A stretch of 64,000 bases of DNA from an uncultured Kiritimatiellota bacterium (lineage in GTDB: Bacteria; Verrucomicrobiota; Kiritimatiellia; RFP12; UBA1067), in the NCBI GenBank assembly GCA_934675625.1, contig CAKURH010000002.1, forward strand, positions 27,512 to 91,511, read 5' to 3'. Position numbers and translations under genes: made by a program. The notes under the pieces were generated by a model. The model searched no databases. It had not been told where the DNA came from and saw nothing but the letters and a program-made list of their open reading frames with translations. Positions 42,795 to 51,181 of the stretch are shown piece by piece; the first letter of the stretch is position 1; every line of letters begins with the position of its first letter.

Positions 42795-45363
42795 CAGCGC
42801 CGAGACGCGGCGCAGCGTCGTCGCGTGGCTCCTCTTCCCGCTCGCGCTCTTCCCGCTGGGCGCGCTGATCTCCTACGACTGGCGCGCGCGTCCGGAGCTG
42901 TGTGTGCCGCCCGCGCCCTCGCACAACTGGATCGGCGCGCTCGGCGACGGCTTCGCCTATTACGGCTACCTCGTCTTCGGCCTCGCGATCTGGATCGTCC
43001 CGCTCGTCTGCGTCATCGCCGCGCTCTGCCTCATCCGGGGCCGCCGCATGCGCCCCGGCCGCCGCGAGATCTGGTTCACGGCGTTCCTCGCGTCCGTCTC
43101 CTGCCTCCTGCAGGTCCTCGGCGCCCACGCGAACGGCATCTCGTCCCTCGCCGCCCGCCTGAACCTCGCGGACGCCGGCGGCGCGATCGGCTACCTGCTG
43201 ATGACGCGCTGCCTCTCGCCGCTCCTGAGCGACTTCGGCTCGGCCGTCCTCGTCGTCATCGGCATGGCCCTCTCGCTCGTCGGCGCCGTCGGCGTGCGCA
43301 ACCTCGCCGACTTCTTCGCCGCGATCTTCCGCTGGGCGCTGGGCGGGCTCAGGCCGAAAGACACCGCGCCCTTCGCGACCGACCCTTCGCGCCCGGGTGC
43401 CCCCGCCTCGTCTTTATCGGAGCCGGCGACTTTAGTCGCCGCCGACGTCGCCGCCGCGAAAGAGGCCGCCCGCCGCCAGCGCGCCGAGGAGAAGGAGCGC
43501 ATCCGCCAGGAGAAGCTCGCCGCCAAGGAGGCGCGCCGCGCCGAAAAGGAGGCCGCCAAGCTCGCGAAGTGGGAGGCCAAGCACGGCGGCCGCACCGAAG
43601 CCGCCGCAGCTTCGCCCGCGCCGCTCGCGAAACAACCCCCGCCTTTATCGAAGGCGGCGCCTGCGGCCGCCGCGCCCGACGCCGCCGCCGAGGCCGAAGA
43701 CAAGGGCCCGTACCTGCTGCCGCCGCTCTCGCTCCTCAATCCGCTCAAGAAGTCGTCCGCCGACCACGGCGACGTCGAGGAGATGACCGCGCGACTCATC
43801 AACACGCTCAAGATCTTCGGCATCGACGCCTCGCTCGCCTACACCGTGCAGGGCCCCGTCGTCACCAAGTACGCGCTCAGCCTCGCGCCCGGCATCCGCT
43901 ACTCGGCCGTCACGAACATCTCGGACAACCTGATGGGCGCCCTCCACGCGAAGTCGCTCCGCATCGAGGCCCCGATCCCCGGCGAGGAGGCGATCGGCAT
44001 CGAGGTGCCGAACCGCGCCCCCGCCGGCATCTCCTTCCGCGAGATCATCGAGTCGGACGCCTGGCGGAACGCCAAGGGCGAGCTCCCCCTCCTCTTCGGC
44101 AAGGACGCCGCCGGCAAGGAGCTCGTTGCCGACCTCGCGTCCATGCCGCACATGCTCGTCGCCGGCGCGACCGGCCAGGGCAAGTCCGTCTGCCTCAACT
44201 CGCTCATCAACGGCCTCCTCATGACGAAGACGCCTGAGCAGCTGAAGCTCATCATGGTCGACCCGAAGTCCGTCGAGTTCACGAGCTACGCCGCGCTGCC
44301 GCACCTCATCGTGCCGATCATCACCGAGAACCAGAAGGTCGTCTTCTCGCTCAAGTGGGCCGTCGCGGAAATGGAGAAGCGCCTGAAGCTCTTCGCCCGC
44401 GCGCGCGTCCGAAACATCTACGACTTCAACCACCGTCCGAGCTTCACGCAGACGGACATGTTCGGCAACGACACCGCCGTCGGCAGCGACATGCCGAAGA
44501 CCGTGCCGTACATCGTCATCATCATCGACGAGGTCGCCGACCTCATGTCGCAGTGCTCGAAGGAGGTCTCGCCGCACATCGCGCGCCTGACGGCCAAGGC
44601 CCGCGCCGCCGGCATCCACCTCATCCTCGCGACGCAACGCCCCGACGCGCGCATCATCACGGGCGCGATCAAGGCGAACATCCCCGGGCGCGTCGCCTTC
44701 AAGACGGCGACCGGCATCGACTCGCGCACGATCCTCGACGCGGGCGGCGCGGAGAACCTGATCGGACGCGGCGACATGCTCTTCAAGTCGAAGGACGGCC
44801 TCCTGATCCGCGCGCAGGGCGCGTGGATCAGCGACCCGGAGATCGAGCGCATCGTCAAGTTCATCGAAGAGCACTCGACCGTCCAGTTCGACGACCGCTT
44901 CACGAAGAAGCTCTCGACGATCAAGGAGGCCGAGGAGGACCTCTTCGCCGACCCCGAGGAGGAGGCCGCGAGCGCCAAGGCCTCCGCCGCCGAGGCGCGC
45001 GCGCAGGTCAAGGCCGACGCGGCGGCGGACGACTTCAAGAAGGCCGTCGAGTGCGTCATCAACACGCGCCGCGCCTCGACCTCGCACTTCCAGCGCCAGA
45101 TGGGCTGGGGCTACAACCACGCGGCGAAGATCCTCGACATGCTGACCGAACGCGGCATCGTCTCCGCCCCGCAGGGCATGGGCCCGCGCCAGATCATCAT
45201 GTCGCAGGAGGAGCTTCTCGCCGTCTTCAACGGCAACGACGCGGGCACGCCCGCCGACGGGGCCGACGCCACGGCCGAACCGCCCGACGCGGGCGAGGCC
45301 GACGGCGACCTGCCGCCGGACGGCGAACCCGATCTCTTCATCCAGGAGGAACAGACACCATGA
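42766..45363 (+). CDS. ftsK: DNA translocase FtsK
   Basis: The 865-aa DNA pump resolves chromosome dimers and clears DNA from the division septum. Four membrane helices lie in the first 200 residues. A charged Ala/Lys/Glu linker (about 220-320) contains two inserted repeats. The motor domain follows, with AGATGQGKSVCLNSLINGLL (Walker A near 466), IIIDEVADLM (Walker B) and ATQRPDARIITG. The gamma winged-helix domain (TSHFQRQMGWGYNHAAKILDMLTERGIV) is present, so KOPS recognition is expected. It overlaps the small CdaR-like gene and the next gene (ATGA). Confidence 0.95.
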   Translation: MTEQPSRLPDSAETRRSVVAWLLFPLALFPLGALISYDWRARPELCVPPAPSHNWIGALGDGFAYYGYLVFGLAIWIVPLVCVIAALCLIRGRRMRPGRREIWFTAFLASVSCLLQVLGAHANGISSLAARLNLADAGGAIGYLLMTRCLSPLLSDFGSAVLVVIGMALSLVGAVGVRNLADFFAAIFRWALGGLRPKDTAPFATDPSRPGAPASSLSEPATLVAADVAAAKEAARRQRAEEKERIRQEKLAAKEARRAEKEAAKLAKWEAKHGGRTEAAAASPAPLAKQPPPLSKAAPAAAAPDAAAEAEDKGPYLLPPLSLLNPLKKSSADHGDVEEMTARLINTLKIFGIDASLAYTVQGPVVTKYALSLAPGIRYSAVTNISDNLMGALHAKSLRIEAPIPGEEAIGIEVPNRAPAGISFREIIESDAWRNAKGELPLLFGKDAAGKELVADLASMPHMLVAGATGQGKSVCLNSLINGLLMTKTPEQLKLIMVDPKSVEFTSYAALPHLIVPIITENQKVVFSLKWAVAEMEKRLKLFARARVRNIYDFNHRPSFTQTDMFGNDTAVGSDMPKTVPYIVIIIDEVADLMSQCSKEVSPHIARLTAKARAAGIHLILATQRPDARIITGAIKANIPGRVAFKTATGIDSRTILDAGGAENLIGRGDMLFKSKDGLLIRAQGAWISDPEIERIVKFIEEHSTVQFDDRFTKKLSTIKEAEEDLFADPEEEAASAKASAAEARAQVKADAAADDFKKAVECVINTRRASTSHFQRQMGWGYNHAAKILDMLTERGIVSAPQGMGPRQIIMSQEELLAVFNGNDAGTPADGADATAEPPDAGEADGDLPPDGEPDLFIQEEQTP
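43401..43660. repeat. Pair of short palindrome-bearing repeats in the ftsK linker
   Basis: Two similar inserts, each with a CCCCCGCC start and a TTTATCG core, lie 220 bp apart in the region coding for the flexible linker. The first contains a perfect hairpin GGCGAC-TTTA-GTCGCC (43425-43440); the second GCCTT-TATCG-AAGGC. They alter only low-complexity sequence. Confidence 0.5.
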
Positions 45364-46265
45364 TCGAATTCGGAAAGACCCTGCGCGCCGCGCGCGAGGC
45401 CAAGGGCCTCTCGGTCGCCCAGCTTGCGGAAATGACCCACATGACGCCCGCGCGCGTCGAGGAACTGGAGACCGAGAACTTCGCCAGCATCCCCGCCGCC
45501 ATCTACGGACGCGGCTTCGTGCGCCTCTACTGCAGCGCCGTCGGCCTCGACCCCAAGCCCCTGGCCGACGAGTTCACGGAAATCTTCAACGGCAACCGCG
45601 ACCCGGAAATCCGCGAACGCGCCCCCGAACCCGAGCCGATTCACGCCAAGGCCGACTCTGCTGATTCGCGTGCGGCGGAAGAAGATCTCGTGCGACAAGA
45701 AGATGATCTCACACGGAGCCACGGAGCCACGGAGACTGGATTGGCGGATTTGGGGGAAGAGGCGTCTTCAATGGAAGGTTCTCAAAGCCTCACTGAAAGC
45801 CCAACTCCCACCCCATCCGACAACCTCTTCGACGAACCGACCCCGACTCCAACCTCCGTGCCTCCGCATCTCCGTGTGAGCAATTCCCCTGCCCCCACCC
45901 CCGAAGAACCAACCACCGAAGAGCAACCACACGGGCCGACGCTCTCGCGCTATGCCGCGCCACTGCATGACCGCCCGAAGCTCGCCGTTCCGACGTCCGT
46001 CTGGCGTCTCGCGCTGCTCGGCTGCGCCGCCCTGCTCGTCCTCTGGGCGCTGGCCGTGGGTGTGCGCGCGCTTTATCGCGCGACTGGCGGTACGCCCGGC
46101 GAAGCCCCGTCGGCCGAAGCCGCGCCAGCCGAGACGCCGCCCCCTTCTGCTTCGGCGAAAACCGACGCGAAGCCAACCCCGTCCGCCACCGAAACGCCCG
46201 TTTCGACGAGCCCAGCCGACGGCCCGCGCACGCCGCAAAAAATCCCCGCCCTTTACATCGACTGA
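45360..46265 (+). CDS. RodZ-like helix-turn-helix membrane protein
   Basis: A 301-aa protein with an N-terminal HTH_25 domain (MIEFGKTLRAAREAKGLSVAQLAEMTHM, IPAAIYGRGFVRLYCSAVG), as in the cell-shape protein RodZ. After a long Pro/Thr/Ser/Glu-rich stretch a single membrane helix follows (LALLGCAALLVLWALAVGVRALY, about 215-237) and a low-complexity tail; the usual C-terminal DUF4115 domain is not seen. Part of the linker comes from an inserted inverted repeat (45708-45880). Start ATG overlaps the ftsK stop. A role linking MreB or the divisome with the wall is likely by family. Confidence 0.82.
   Translation: MIEFGKTLRAAREAKGLSVAQLAEMTHMTPARVEELETENFASIPAAIYGRGFVRLYCSAVGLDPKPLADEFTEIFNGNRDPEIRERAPEPEPIHAKADSADSRAAEEDLVRQEDDLTRSHGATETGLADLGEEASSMEGSQSLTESPTPTPSDNLFDEPTPTPTSVPPHLRVSNSPAPTPEEPTTEEQPHGPTLSRYAAPLHDRPKLAVPTSVWRLALLGCAALLVLWALAVGVRALYRATGGTPGEAPSAEAAPAETPPPSASAKTDAKPTPSATETPVSTSPADGPRTPQKIPALYID
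45708..45880. repeat. Inverted-repeat element inserted in the rodZ-like gene
   Basis: The left arm (45708-45734) starts CTCACACGGAG and holds tandem CCACGGAG units. The right arm (45854-45880) is its imperfect reverse complement, ending CTCCGTGTGAG. The 27-nt arms enclose about 119 bp. The whole insert remains in frame and encodes Thr/Pro/Ser-rich linker. CTCCGTG-type repeats of this sort are widespread in bacterial genomes. Confidence 0.75.
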
Positions 46266-46300
46266 CGTCCCCGCGACCGCCACGGCCCAGCGGATTGTGG

Positions 46301-46306
46301 TATAAT
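46301..46306 (+). promoter_or_regulatory. Extended -10 (GTGGTATAAT), leaderless, for nifS
   Basis: TTGTGGTATAATACCGCGCC precedes ATG 46315, with 8 nt after the hexamer (11 nt if the second ATG at 46318 is used). Confidence 0.72.
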
Positions 46307-46314
46307 ACCGCGCC

Positions 46315-47502
46315 ATGATGAGAACGGTCTATTTCGACAACAACGCCACGACGCAGGTCGCGCCCGAGGTGCGCGACGTCATGCTCCCCTTCTTCTGCGA
46401 ACTCTACGGCAATCCGAGCTCGATGCACGCCTTCGGCGGGCAGGTCGCGAAGTTCGTCGATCGCGCGCGCGAGGAAGTCGCGCGCTTCATCAACGCCGAG
46501 CCGGACGAAATCGTCTTCACCTCCTGCGCGACGGAGTCCGACAACGCGGCGATTCGCGGCACGGCCGAATACTTCGGCAAGGACCTGAAGGTCATCACGA
46601 CCGCCGTCGAGCACCCGGCCGTCCTCCAGCCCTGCCGCCGCCTGAAAGCCCTCGGCCACGAGGTCGTCGAGCTCGGCGTCGACACCCTCGGCAACCTCGA
46701 CCTCGACCAGCTCCGCCACGAGCTCGCGTCCGCGAAAGGCAAGGCCCTCGTCTCGATCATGTACGCGAACAACGAGACGGGCGTCGTCTTCCCGATGGAC
46801 GAGATCGCCGCGCTCTGCAAGGAGCAGGGCGCAATCCTGCACACCGACGCCGTGCAGGTCGCCGGCAAGATCCCCGTCGACGTGAAGAAGACGCCCGTCG
46901 ACATGCTCTCGATGAGCGGACACAAGTTCCACGCGCCGAAAGGCGTCGGAATCTTCTACATCCGGCGCGGCACGAAGGTGAAGCCCTTCCTGCTCGGCGG
47001 CCACCAGGAGCGTTCGCGCCGCGCGGGCACCGAGAACGTGCCCTACATCATCGGCCTCGCGAAGGCCTGCGAACTCGCGCGCCTCGGCATGGCGAAGGAG
47101 GCGGTCTCCGTCGCGGCGATGCGCGACCGGCTGGAGGCCGGGCTGCTCGCGGCGTGCCCGAACGTGCGCGTGAACGGCGACCCGGCGCGGCGCCTGCCGA
47201 ACACGCTCAACGTCAGCTTCGAGTACATCGAGGGCGAGGCCATCGCCTACCACCTCTCCGACCTCGGCATCTGCATCTCGACGGGCTCCGCGTGCGCGTC
47301 CGGCTCGCTCGACCCCAGCCACGTCATCCGCGCGATGGGCGTGCCCTTCACGGCCATCCACGGCTCCGTGCGCTTCTCGCTCTCGCGCTACAACACGATG
47401 GACGAGGTCGACTACGTTCTCGACAAGCTGCCACCCGTCATCGCCAACCTGCGCGCCCTCTCGCCCTTTGGGCCGGACACGAAGGTGACTACGTTCGCGT
47501 GA
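46315..47502 (+). CDS. Cysteine desulfurase (NifS/IscS family)
   Basis: PLP enzyme that delivers sulfur from cysteine for Fe-S clusters, thiolated tRNA and cofactors. The 395-aa protein begins VYFDNNATTQVAPEVRDVM, has FTSCATESDNAAIRG, TAVEHPAVL, HTDAVQVAGKIPVDV, the PLP-lysine motif SGHKFHAPKGVG and the active-site cysteine loop STGSACASGS, with SLSRYNT near the end. The short Cys loop resembles group I (NifS/IscS) enzymes. No iscU/nifU neighbour is present; a small lipoprotein gene follows 1 nt after the stop. Confidence 0.95.
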   Translation: MMRTVYFDNNATTQVAPEVRDVMLPFFCELYGNPSSMHAFGGQVAKFVDRAREEVARFINAEPDEIVFTSCATESDNAAIRGTAEYFGKDLKVITTAVEHPAVLQPCRRLKALGHEVVELGVDTLGNLDLDQLRHELASAKGKALVSIMYANNETGVVFPMDEIAALCKEQGAILHTDAVQVAGKIPVDVKKTPVDMLSMSGHKFHAPKGVGIFYIRRGTKVKPFLLGGHQERSRRAGTENVPYIIGLAKACELARLGMAKEAVSVAAMRDRLEAGLLAACPNVRVNGDPARRLPNTLNVSFEYIEGEAIAYHLSDLGICISTGSACASGSLDPSHVIRAMGVPFTAIHGSVRFSLSRYNTMDEVDYVLDKLPPVIANLRALSPFGPDTKVTTFA

Positions 47503-47503
47503 T

Positions 47504-47830
47504 ATGAAACCAATGAAAATGCGACACTTCTTCCTTTTTGCTACTTCCCTCTTCCTTTTCCTTCTCCCCGGCTGCCGCCGGACGGACGTCCGAGAGATGA
47601 CCGTCTCGCTGCCGGCCCTTCAGGAGGCCGACAAGGCGAAGGTCGCCGAGGCCCTCGCCCGCTACAACGGCGTCGAGAAGGACTCCTACCGCTGGGACAT
47701 GACGGCGAAGACGCTGACCCTGCGCTACGACTCGATGCAGGTCGCGCAGGCGAACATCCGCTACGCCATCGAGGCGAAGGGCGTCAAGGTCGCCTATCCC
47801 GAAAAGACCGACGACCGCGCCGGTCATTGA
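47504..47830 (+). CDS. Small lipoprotein with HMA-like fold
   Basis: A 108-aa lipoprotein. MKPMKMRHFFLFATSLFLFLLPGC is a type II signal with lipobox LPGC. The mature domain (MTVSLPALQEADKAKVAEAL, YNGVEKDSYRWDMTAKTLTLRYDSMQVAQANIRYAIEAKG) follows the beta-alpha-beta-beta-alpha-beta pattern of heavy-metal-associated domains, but lacks the CxxC metal site. Function unknown. It starts 2 nt after the cysteine desulfurase gene and is likely cotranslated with it; an internal ATG at 47513 is an alternative start. Confidence 0.65.
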   Translation: MKPMKMRHFFLFATSLFLFLLPGCRRTDVREMTVSLPALQEADKAKVAEALARYNGVEKDSYRWDMTAKTLTLRYDSMQVAQANIRYAIEAKGVKVAYPEKTDDRAGH

Positions 47831-47855
47831 CGGTGAGAGGCGATTCTGCTATACT
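47827..47855 (+). promoter_or_regulatory. Sigma70-type promoter of nagB
   Basis: TTGACG (47827-47832), 17 nt, then TATACT (47850-47855) preceded by TGC. It overlaps the last codon and stop of the preceding lipoprotein gene. The leader of about 62 nt contains the small hairpin GCGTTGATTTCAACGC. Confidence 0.75.
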
Positions 47856-47924
47856 GTCACGCATCATGTGTCCTGCGTTGATTTCAACGCGTGTTGACGC
47901 GAACCGAGAATAGGGAAAAAGAAA

Positions 47925-48704
47925 ATGGAAGTCGTAATCTGCAAGACGAAAGAGGAAGCCTCGAAGCTCGCGGCGGGCATGATCACCGCGCAGGTCAAGA
48001 AGAACCCGAAGACCGTGCTCGGCCTCGCAACCGGCTCGACGCCCGTCCTCATGTACAACGAGATGGCGAAGGCCGTCAAGGCGAAGAAGGTCTCCTACAA
48101 GCAGGTGAAGAGCTGGAACCTCGACGAGTATTACGGCCTTCCCGGCACGCATGACCAGAGCTACCGTTACTTCATGAACGAGAACCTGTTCAAGAAGATC
48201 GACATTTCCATCAAGAACACGCACGTCCTCAACGGCCTCGCGAAGGATCCCGAAAAGGAGTGCAGGGCCTACGAGAAGCAGATCAAGGCCGCCGGCGGCA
48301 TCGACCTCCAGGTTCTCGGCATCGGCTCCGACGGGCACATCGCGTTCAACGAGCCGGGCACGTCGCTCCAGAGCCGCACGTCGCTCGTCTACCTCACGCC
48401 CTCGACCGTGAAGGACAACGCGCGCCTCTTCTTCAACGGCGACATGGAGGCCGTGCCGAAAAGCGCGCTCTCGATGGGCGTCGGCACGATCTGCGAGGCG
48501 AAGAAGATCATCCTCCTCGCGTTCGGCGCGAACAAGCAGGACGCCGTCAAGGGCTGCGTCGAAGGCCCGATGACCCAGTTCTGCACGGCCTCCGCGCTCC
48601 AGGCGCACAACGACTGCTGGATCTTCTGCGACGAAGCCGCCGCGAAGAAGCTCACGCTCAAGAAGTATTACCAGTGGCGCAGCGCCACGAAGCTCGGCCT
48701 CTGA
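47925..48704 (+). CDS. nagB: Glucosamine-6-phosphate deaminase
   Basis: NagB converts glucosamine-6-phosphate to fructose-6-phosphate and ammonia, linking amino-sugar use to glycolysis. The 259-aa protein has LGLATGSTPVLMYNEM, the NLDEYYGLPGTHDQSYRYFMNENLF segment, GIGSDGHIAFNEPGTS (active-site Asp and His), and MGVGTICEAKKIILLAFG. Length is normal. RBS-like GGGAAAAAGAAA precedes ATG 47925. It has a clear promoter. No nagA or transporter is adjacent; a zinc ribbon gene follows after 15 nt. Confidence 0.95.
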   Translation: MEVVICKTKEEASKLAAGMITAQVKKNPKTVLGLATGSTPVLMYNEMAKAVKAKKVSYKQVKSWNLDEYYGLPGTHDQSYRYFMNENLFKKIDISIKNTHVLNGLAKDPEKECRAYEKQIKAAGGIDLQVLGIGSDGHIAFNEPGTSLQSRTSLVYLTPSTVKDNARLFFNGDMEAVPKSALSMGVGTICEAKKIILLAFGANKQDAVKGCVEGPMTQFCTASALQAHNDCWIFCDEAAAKKLTLKKYYQWRSATKLGL

Positions 48705-48719
48705 CACGGAACACCGCTT

Positions 48720-48950
48720 ATGGCAGCCAACTATACGGACTTCCTCTGCACGAAGTGCCACACGGAAATTCAGGCGACGCTCGACATGGTCGGTCAGGAG
48801 ACCGAGTGTCCCGCCTGCGGCGCGCTGATCCGCATTCCCGCGCCGGAAGAGGCGGACGGCGTTCTCCGCCACGGCCCCAATGACGACGACCCCGACGCCA
48901 TTCAGGCCATGAAGTCGCGGACGATCCGCATCGAACTCGGCGATCTCTAA
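48720..48950 (+). CDS. Small zinc-ribbon protein
   Basis: A 76-aa protein with one four-cysteine zinc knuckle: CTKCHTEIQATLDMVGQETECPACGALIRIP, then an acidic and a basic tail (MKSRTIRIELGDL). The CxxC-x18-CxxC spacing and the IRIP end resemble the zinc-ribbon domains that bacteria of this kind put at the start of many signalling or membrane proteins. Here it stands alone. Function unknown. It is probably cotranscribed with nagB (15-nt gap). Confidence 0.7.
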   Translation: MAANYTDFLCTKCHTEIQATLDMVGQETECPACGALIRIPAPEEADGVLRHGPNDDDPDAIQAMKSRTIRIELGDL

Positions 48951-48961
48951 ATAAGCGGGAG

Positions 48962-49999
48962 ATGAAGCGGACGAAGCCACGCAAGCGGAAAGCCGGGCGG
49001 TCGCCGTCCCGGCGCCGGGCGTTGAAACTCGGCGTCGGCATGCTCGTCGTCCTGACGATCTGGGGCGGCTGCGCCGAATGGTTCGTGCACCATCCGCGCA
49101 AGTGGCTCGACCGCAAGTTCGCCGAACTGCCCCGCGCCGTCACCGTGCCGCTCTTCTGGCTCGGCAACCCCCTCGCGGACATCACGGACGCGCTGGGGTG
49201 GACGGGCCATGACGCCGTCTACGAATATGACCTCGAAGCCCCGGCGGGGCAGGTGTTCTTCGCGGGGGCCCCGGTGCGAACCGGCGCACCCGCGCCAAAG
49301 GACATCCGCATTCTCCGACGCGGCGAGTTCGTCCTCGGCTGGTCCGACGCACTGCGCCATCCCGTCTGGTGCGCCTACCATGTGAAGAAGGACGCGAAGT
49401 TCGAGGTCGGCAAGCGCCCGTCCTTCCGCATCGACCACGCCGTCCCTGCCGCACCGCGTCCCGACGCCTACGCGAAGAGCGGCTATGATCGCGGACACCT
49501 GGCGCCGAACTACGCGATCGCTACGCGCTATGGCGACGAGGAGCGCCGCAAGACCTTCCTCATGTCCAACGTCGCCCCGCAGACGCCCGCTCTGAACCGC
49601 GGCGTCTGGCGCGAGGTCGAACACCGCATCGCCGACCTCTGGACGGCCCGCTACGGCGAGATCTGGGTCGTCGTCGGCTGCATCTCGCCGCAATACGGAC
49701 GCGAGACGCTCGGCCTGACGGACATCGACGTGCCGACCGACTTCTACCAGGTCATTCTCGCGCAGGAGGGAATGGACGTGCGCGCGGTCGCGATGCTCTT
49801 CCGACAGGACGTGACCTGGCGCGAATGGGCCGCGCGCAACATCGTCTCGATCGACGAGCTCGAACGCCTCACGGGGCTCGACTTCAACCCTGACCTGCCG
49901 GCGTTCATTCAAGACCCGCTCGAAGCCGAAACGCCTTCGCGCCTCTGGCCGATTCGCTTCCGCGACATCTTCCGCCAGATCATGCTCCGCTTCATGTGA
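48962..49999 (+). CDS. Membrane-anchored or secreted DNA/RNA non-specific endonuclease (NucA family)
   Basis: A 345-aa protein with a basic N-terminus, one hydrophobic helix (LKLGVGMLVVLTIWGGCAEW, residues about 21-40) and a beta-beta-alpha metal nuclease domain. The catalytic motif DRGHLAPN (YDRGHLAPNYAIA near 178) and the metal-ligand segment TFLMSNVAPQTPALNRGVWREVE identify the NucA/EndoG family. VVVGCISPQYG is also typical. It should act outside the cytoplasm on nucleic acids for nutrition, or in envelope-associated DNA degradation. ATG 48962 follows AGCGGGAG. Confidence 0.88.
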   Translation: MKRTKPRKRKAGRSPSRRRALKLGVGMLVVLTIWGGCAEWFVHHPRKWLDRKFAELPRAVTVPLFWLGNPLADITDALGWTGHDAVYEYDLEAPAGQVFFAGAPVRTGAPAPKDIRILRRGEFVLGWSDALRHPVWCAYHVKKDAKFEVGKRPSFRIDHAVPAAPRPDAYAKSGYDRGHLAPNYAIATRYGDEERRKTFLMSNVAPQTPALNRGVWREVEHRIADLWTARYGEIWVVVGCISPQYGRETLGLTDIDVPTDFYQVILAQEGMDVRAVAMLFRQDVTWREWAARNIVSIDELERLTGLDFNPDLPAFIQDPLEAETPSRLWPIRFRDIFRQIMLRFM

Positions 50000-50014
50000 A
50001 GCCGCGCCCCCGCG

Positions 50015-51181
50015 TCAGCACGGCACGAGTTCCGCCACGCGCAGACCATTCGCCGTCGCCAGCAGAAGCCCATAGTTGAGAATCGGCACACCGGCCGCAC
50101 GGCAGACGTCGATGCGCCGCAAGACCTCCCGTCGCGTCAGCATGCAGCCGCCGCAGTGGACGACGAGCGACACGCGTCGGCCGCCCGGCTGTTCAAGCGG
50201 AAAGGAACCGCCGCTCGAAAAGACGAAGTCCAGCTTCTTGCCCGCCAGCTTCGTGAGCGCCTTCGGAATCTTCGTCGTCCCGATGTCATTGCACTGGCGG
50301 TGATGCGTGCAGCCTTCGGACACGAGCACCGTTGCACCGTCCGCCAGTTTACCAATCGCCGCAAGCCCCTCCCGGTAGGCGTCGAGATTGCCCTTCTGCC
50401 GCGCAAAAAGGATCGAGAACGACGTGAGACGAACGGGGGGGCAGGCGTGGGATGTTGGGGAGGACTGGAAAGCCTGAAGCGTCTGGCGCACGGCCGCGAA
50501 CGCCTGCGAGTCCGTGATGACGAGCGTGCGGCTGTCGGCGGCGGGCGGCACGGACGCAAGACACGCGGCCAGTTCAGCCGGCTGGCAGACGGTGCAGGCG
50601 AGGTGGCGGTCGAGGCAGTCGCGGATGACCTGCACCTGCGGCAGGATGAGCCGTCCCTTCGGCGCGGACTCGTCAATCGGGCACACGCAGACGACACGGT
50701 CGCCCGTGCGCACAACGCCGTCCAGCAAGCCCGGCGTGTCGTCGGCAAACGGAATCGCCGCGACCTTCCGCTTCAGTTCTTCGACCGGCTCGCCGCGCCG
50801 ATAAACGAGGACGGCGACCCGCCGATTTTCGCAGGTCGCCCGGAACTCCTGATACCACGGCGACGTCTCGTCGACCTCGGCCCCCCAGACCCAAACGGCG
50901 ACATCGACCGTCGCAAGGACGCCCAGCGTCTTGCGGACGCGCATTTCGCCGAGCGCGCCGACGTCGTCAAGCCCGGCGGTGTCCGTGACGAGGCACGGCC
51001 CGAGCGGCAGGATTTCCATCGCCTTCGAGACGGGATCGGTCGTCGTGCCCGCGACGTCGCTCACGATGGCGATTTCCTGTCCCGTAAAGGCGTTGACGAG
51101 GGTTGACTTCCCCGCGTTCCTCAGACCGAAGAACGCGACGTGGATGCGGTTCGCGCGCGGCGTGTCGTTAAGCGAGGGCAT
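50015..51181 (-). CDS. hydF: [FeFe]-hydrogenase H-cluster maturation GTPase HydF
   Basis: HydF is the scaffold on which the 2Fe subcluster of [FeFe]-hydrogenase is built. The 388-aa protein has a GTPase domain (GLRNAGKSTLVNAFTGQ, VAGTTTDPVSKAM, TDTAGLDD), a dimerisation domain and the C-terminal iron-sulfur domain with EGCTHHRQCNDIG and VVHCGGCMLTRRE, the expected CxH...HCxxC cluster ligands. Its presence means the organism makes an [FeFe]-hydrogenase, so it is anaerobic and makes or consumes H2. hydE, hydG and the hydrogenase are not in the window. ATG 51181 overlaps the pth 3' end by 14 nt. Confidence 0.94.
   Translation of the reverse strand: MPSLNDTPRANRIHVAFFGLRNAGKSTLVNAFTGQEIAIVSDVAGTTTDPVSKAMEILPLGPCLVTDTAGLDDVGALGEMRVRKTLGVLATVDVAVWVWGAEVDETSPWYQEFRATCENRRVAVLVYRRGEPVEELKRKVAAIPFADDTPGLLDGVVRTGDRVVCVCPIDESAPKGRLILPQVQVIRDCLDRHLACTVCQPAELAACLASVPPAADSRTLVITDSQAFAAVRQTLQAFQSSPTSHACPPVRLTSFSILFARQKGNLDAYREGLAAIGKLADGATVLVSEGCTHHRQCNDIGTTKIPKALTKLAGKKLDFVFSSGGSFPLEQPGGRRVSLVVHCGGCMLTRREVLRRIDVCRAAGVPILNYGLLLATANGLRVAELVPC

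Noticed and set aside
48720..49999. Zinc ribbon and NucA-type nuclease as a defence or toxin-antitoxin pair
   Set aside because: The nuclease has an export/membrane signal and the zinc ribbon is a generic domain; nothing else in the neighbourhood suggests defence.
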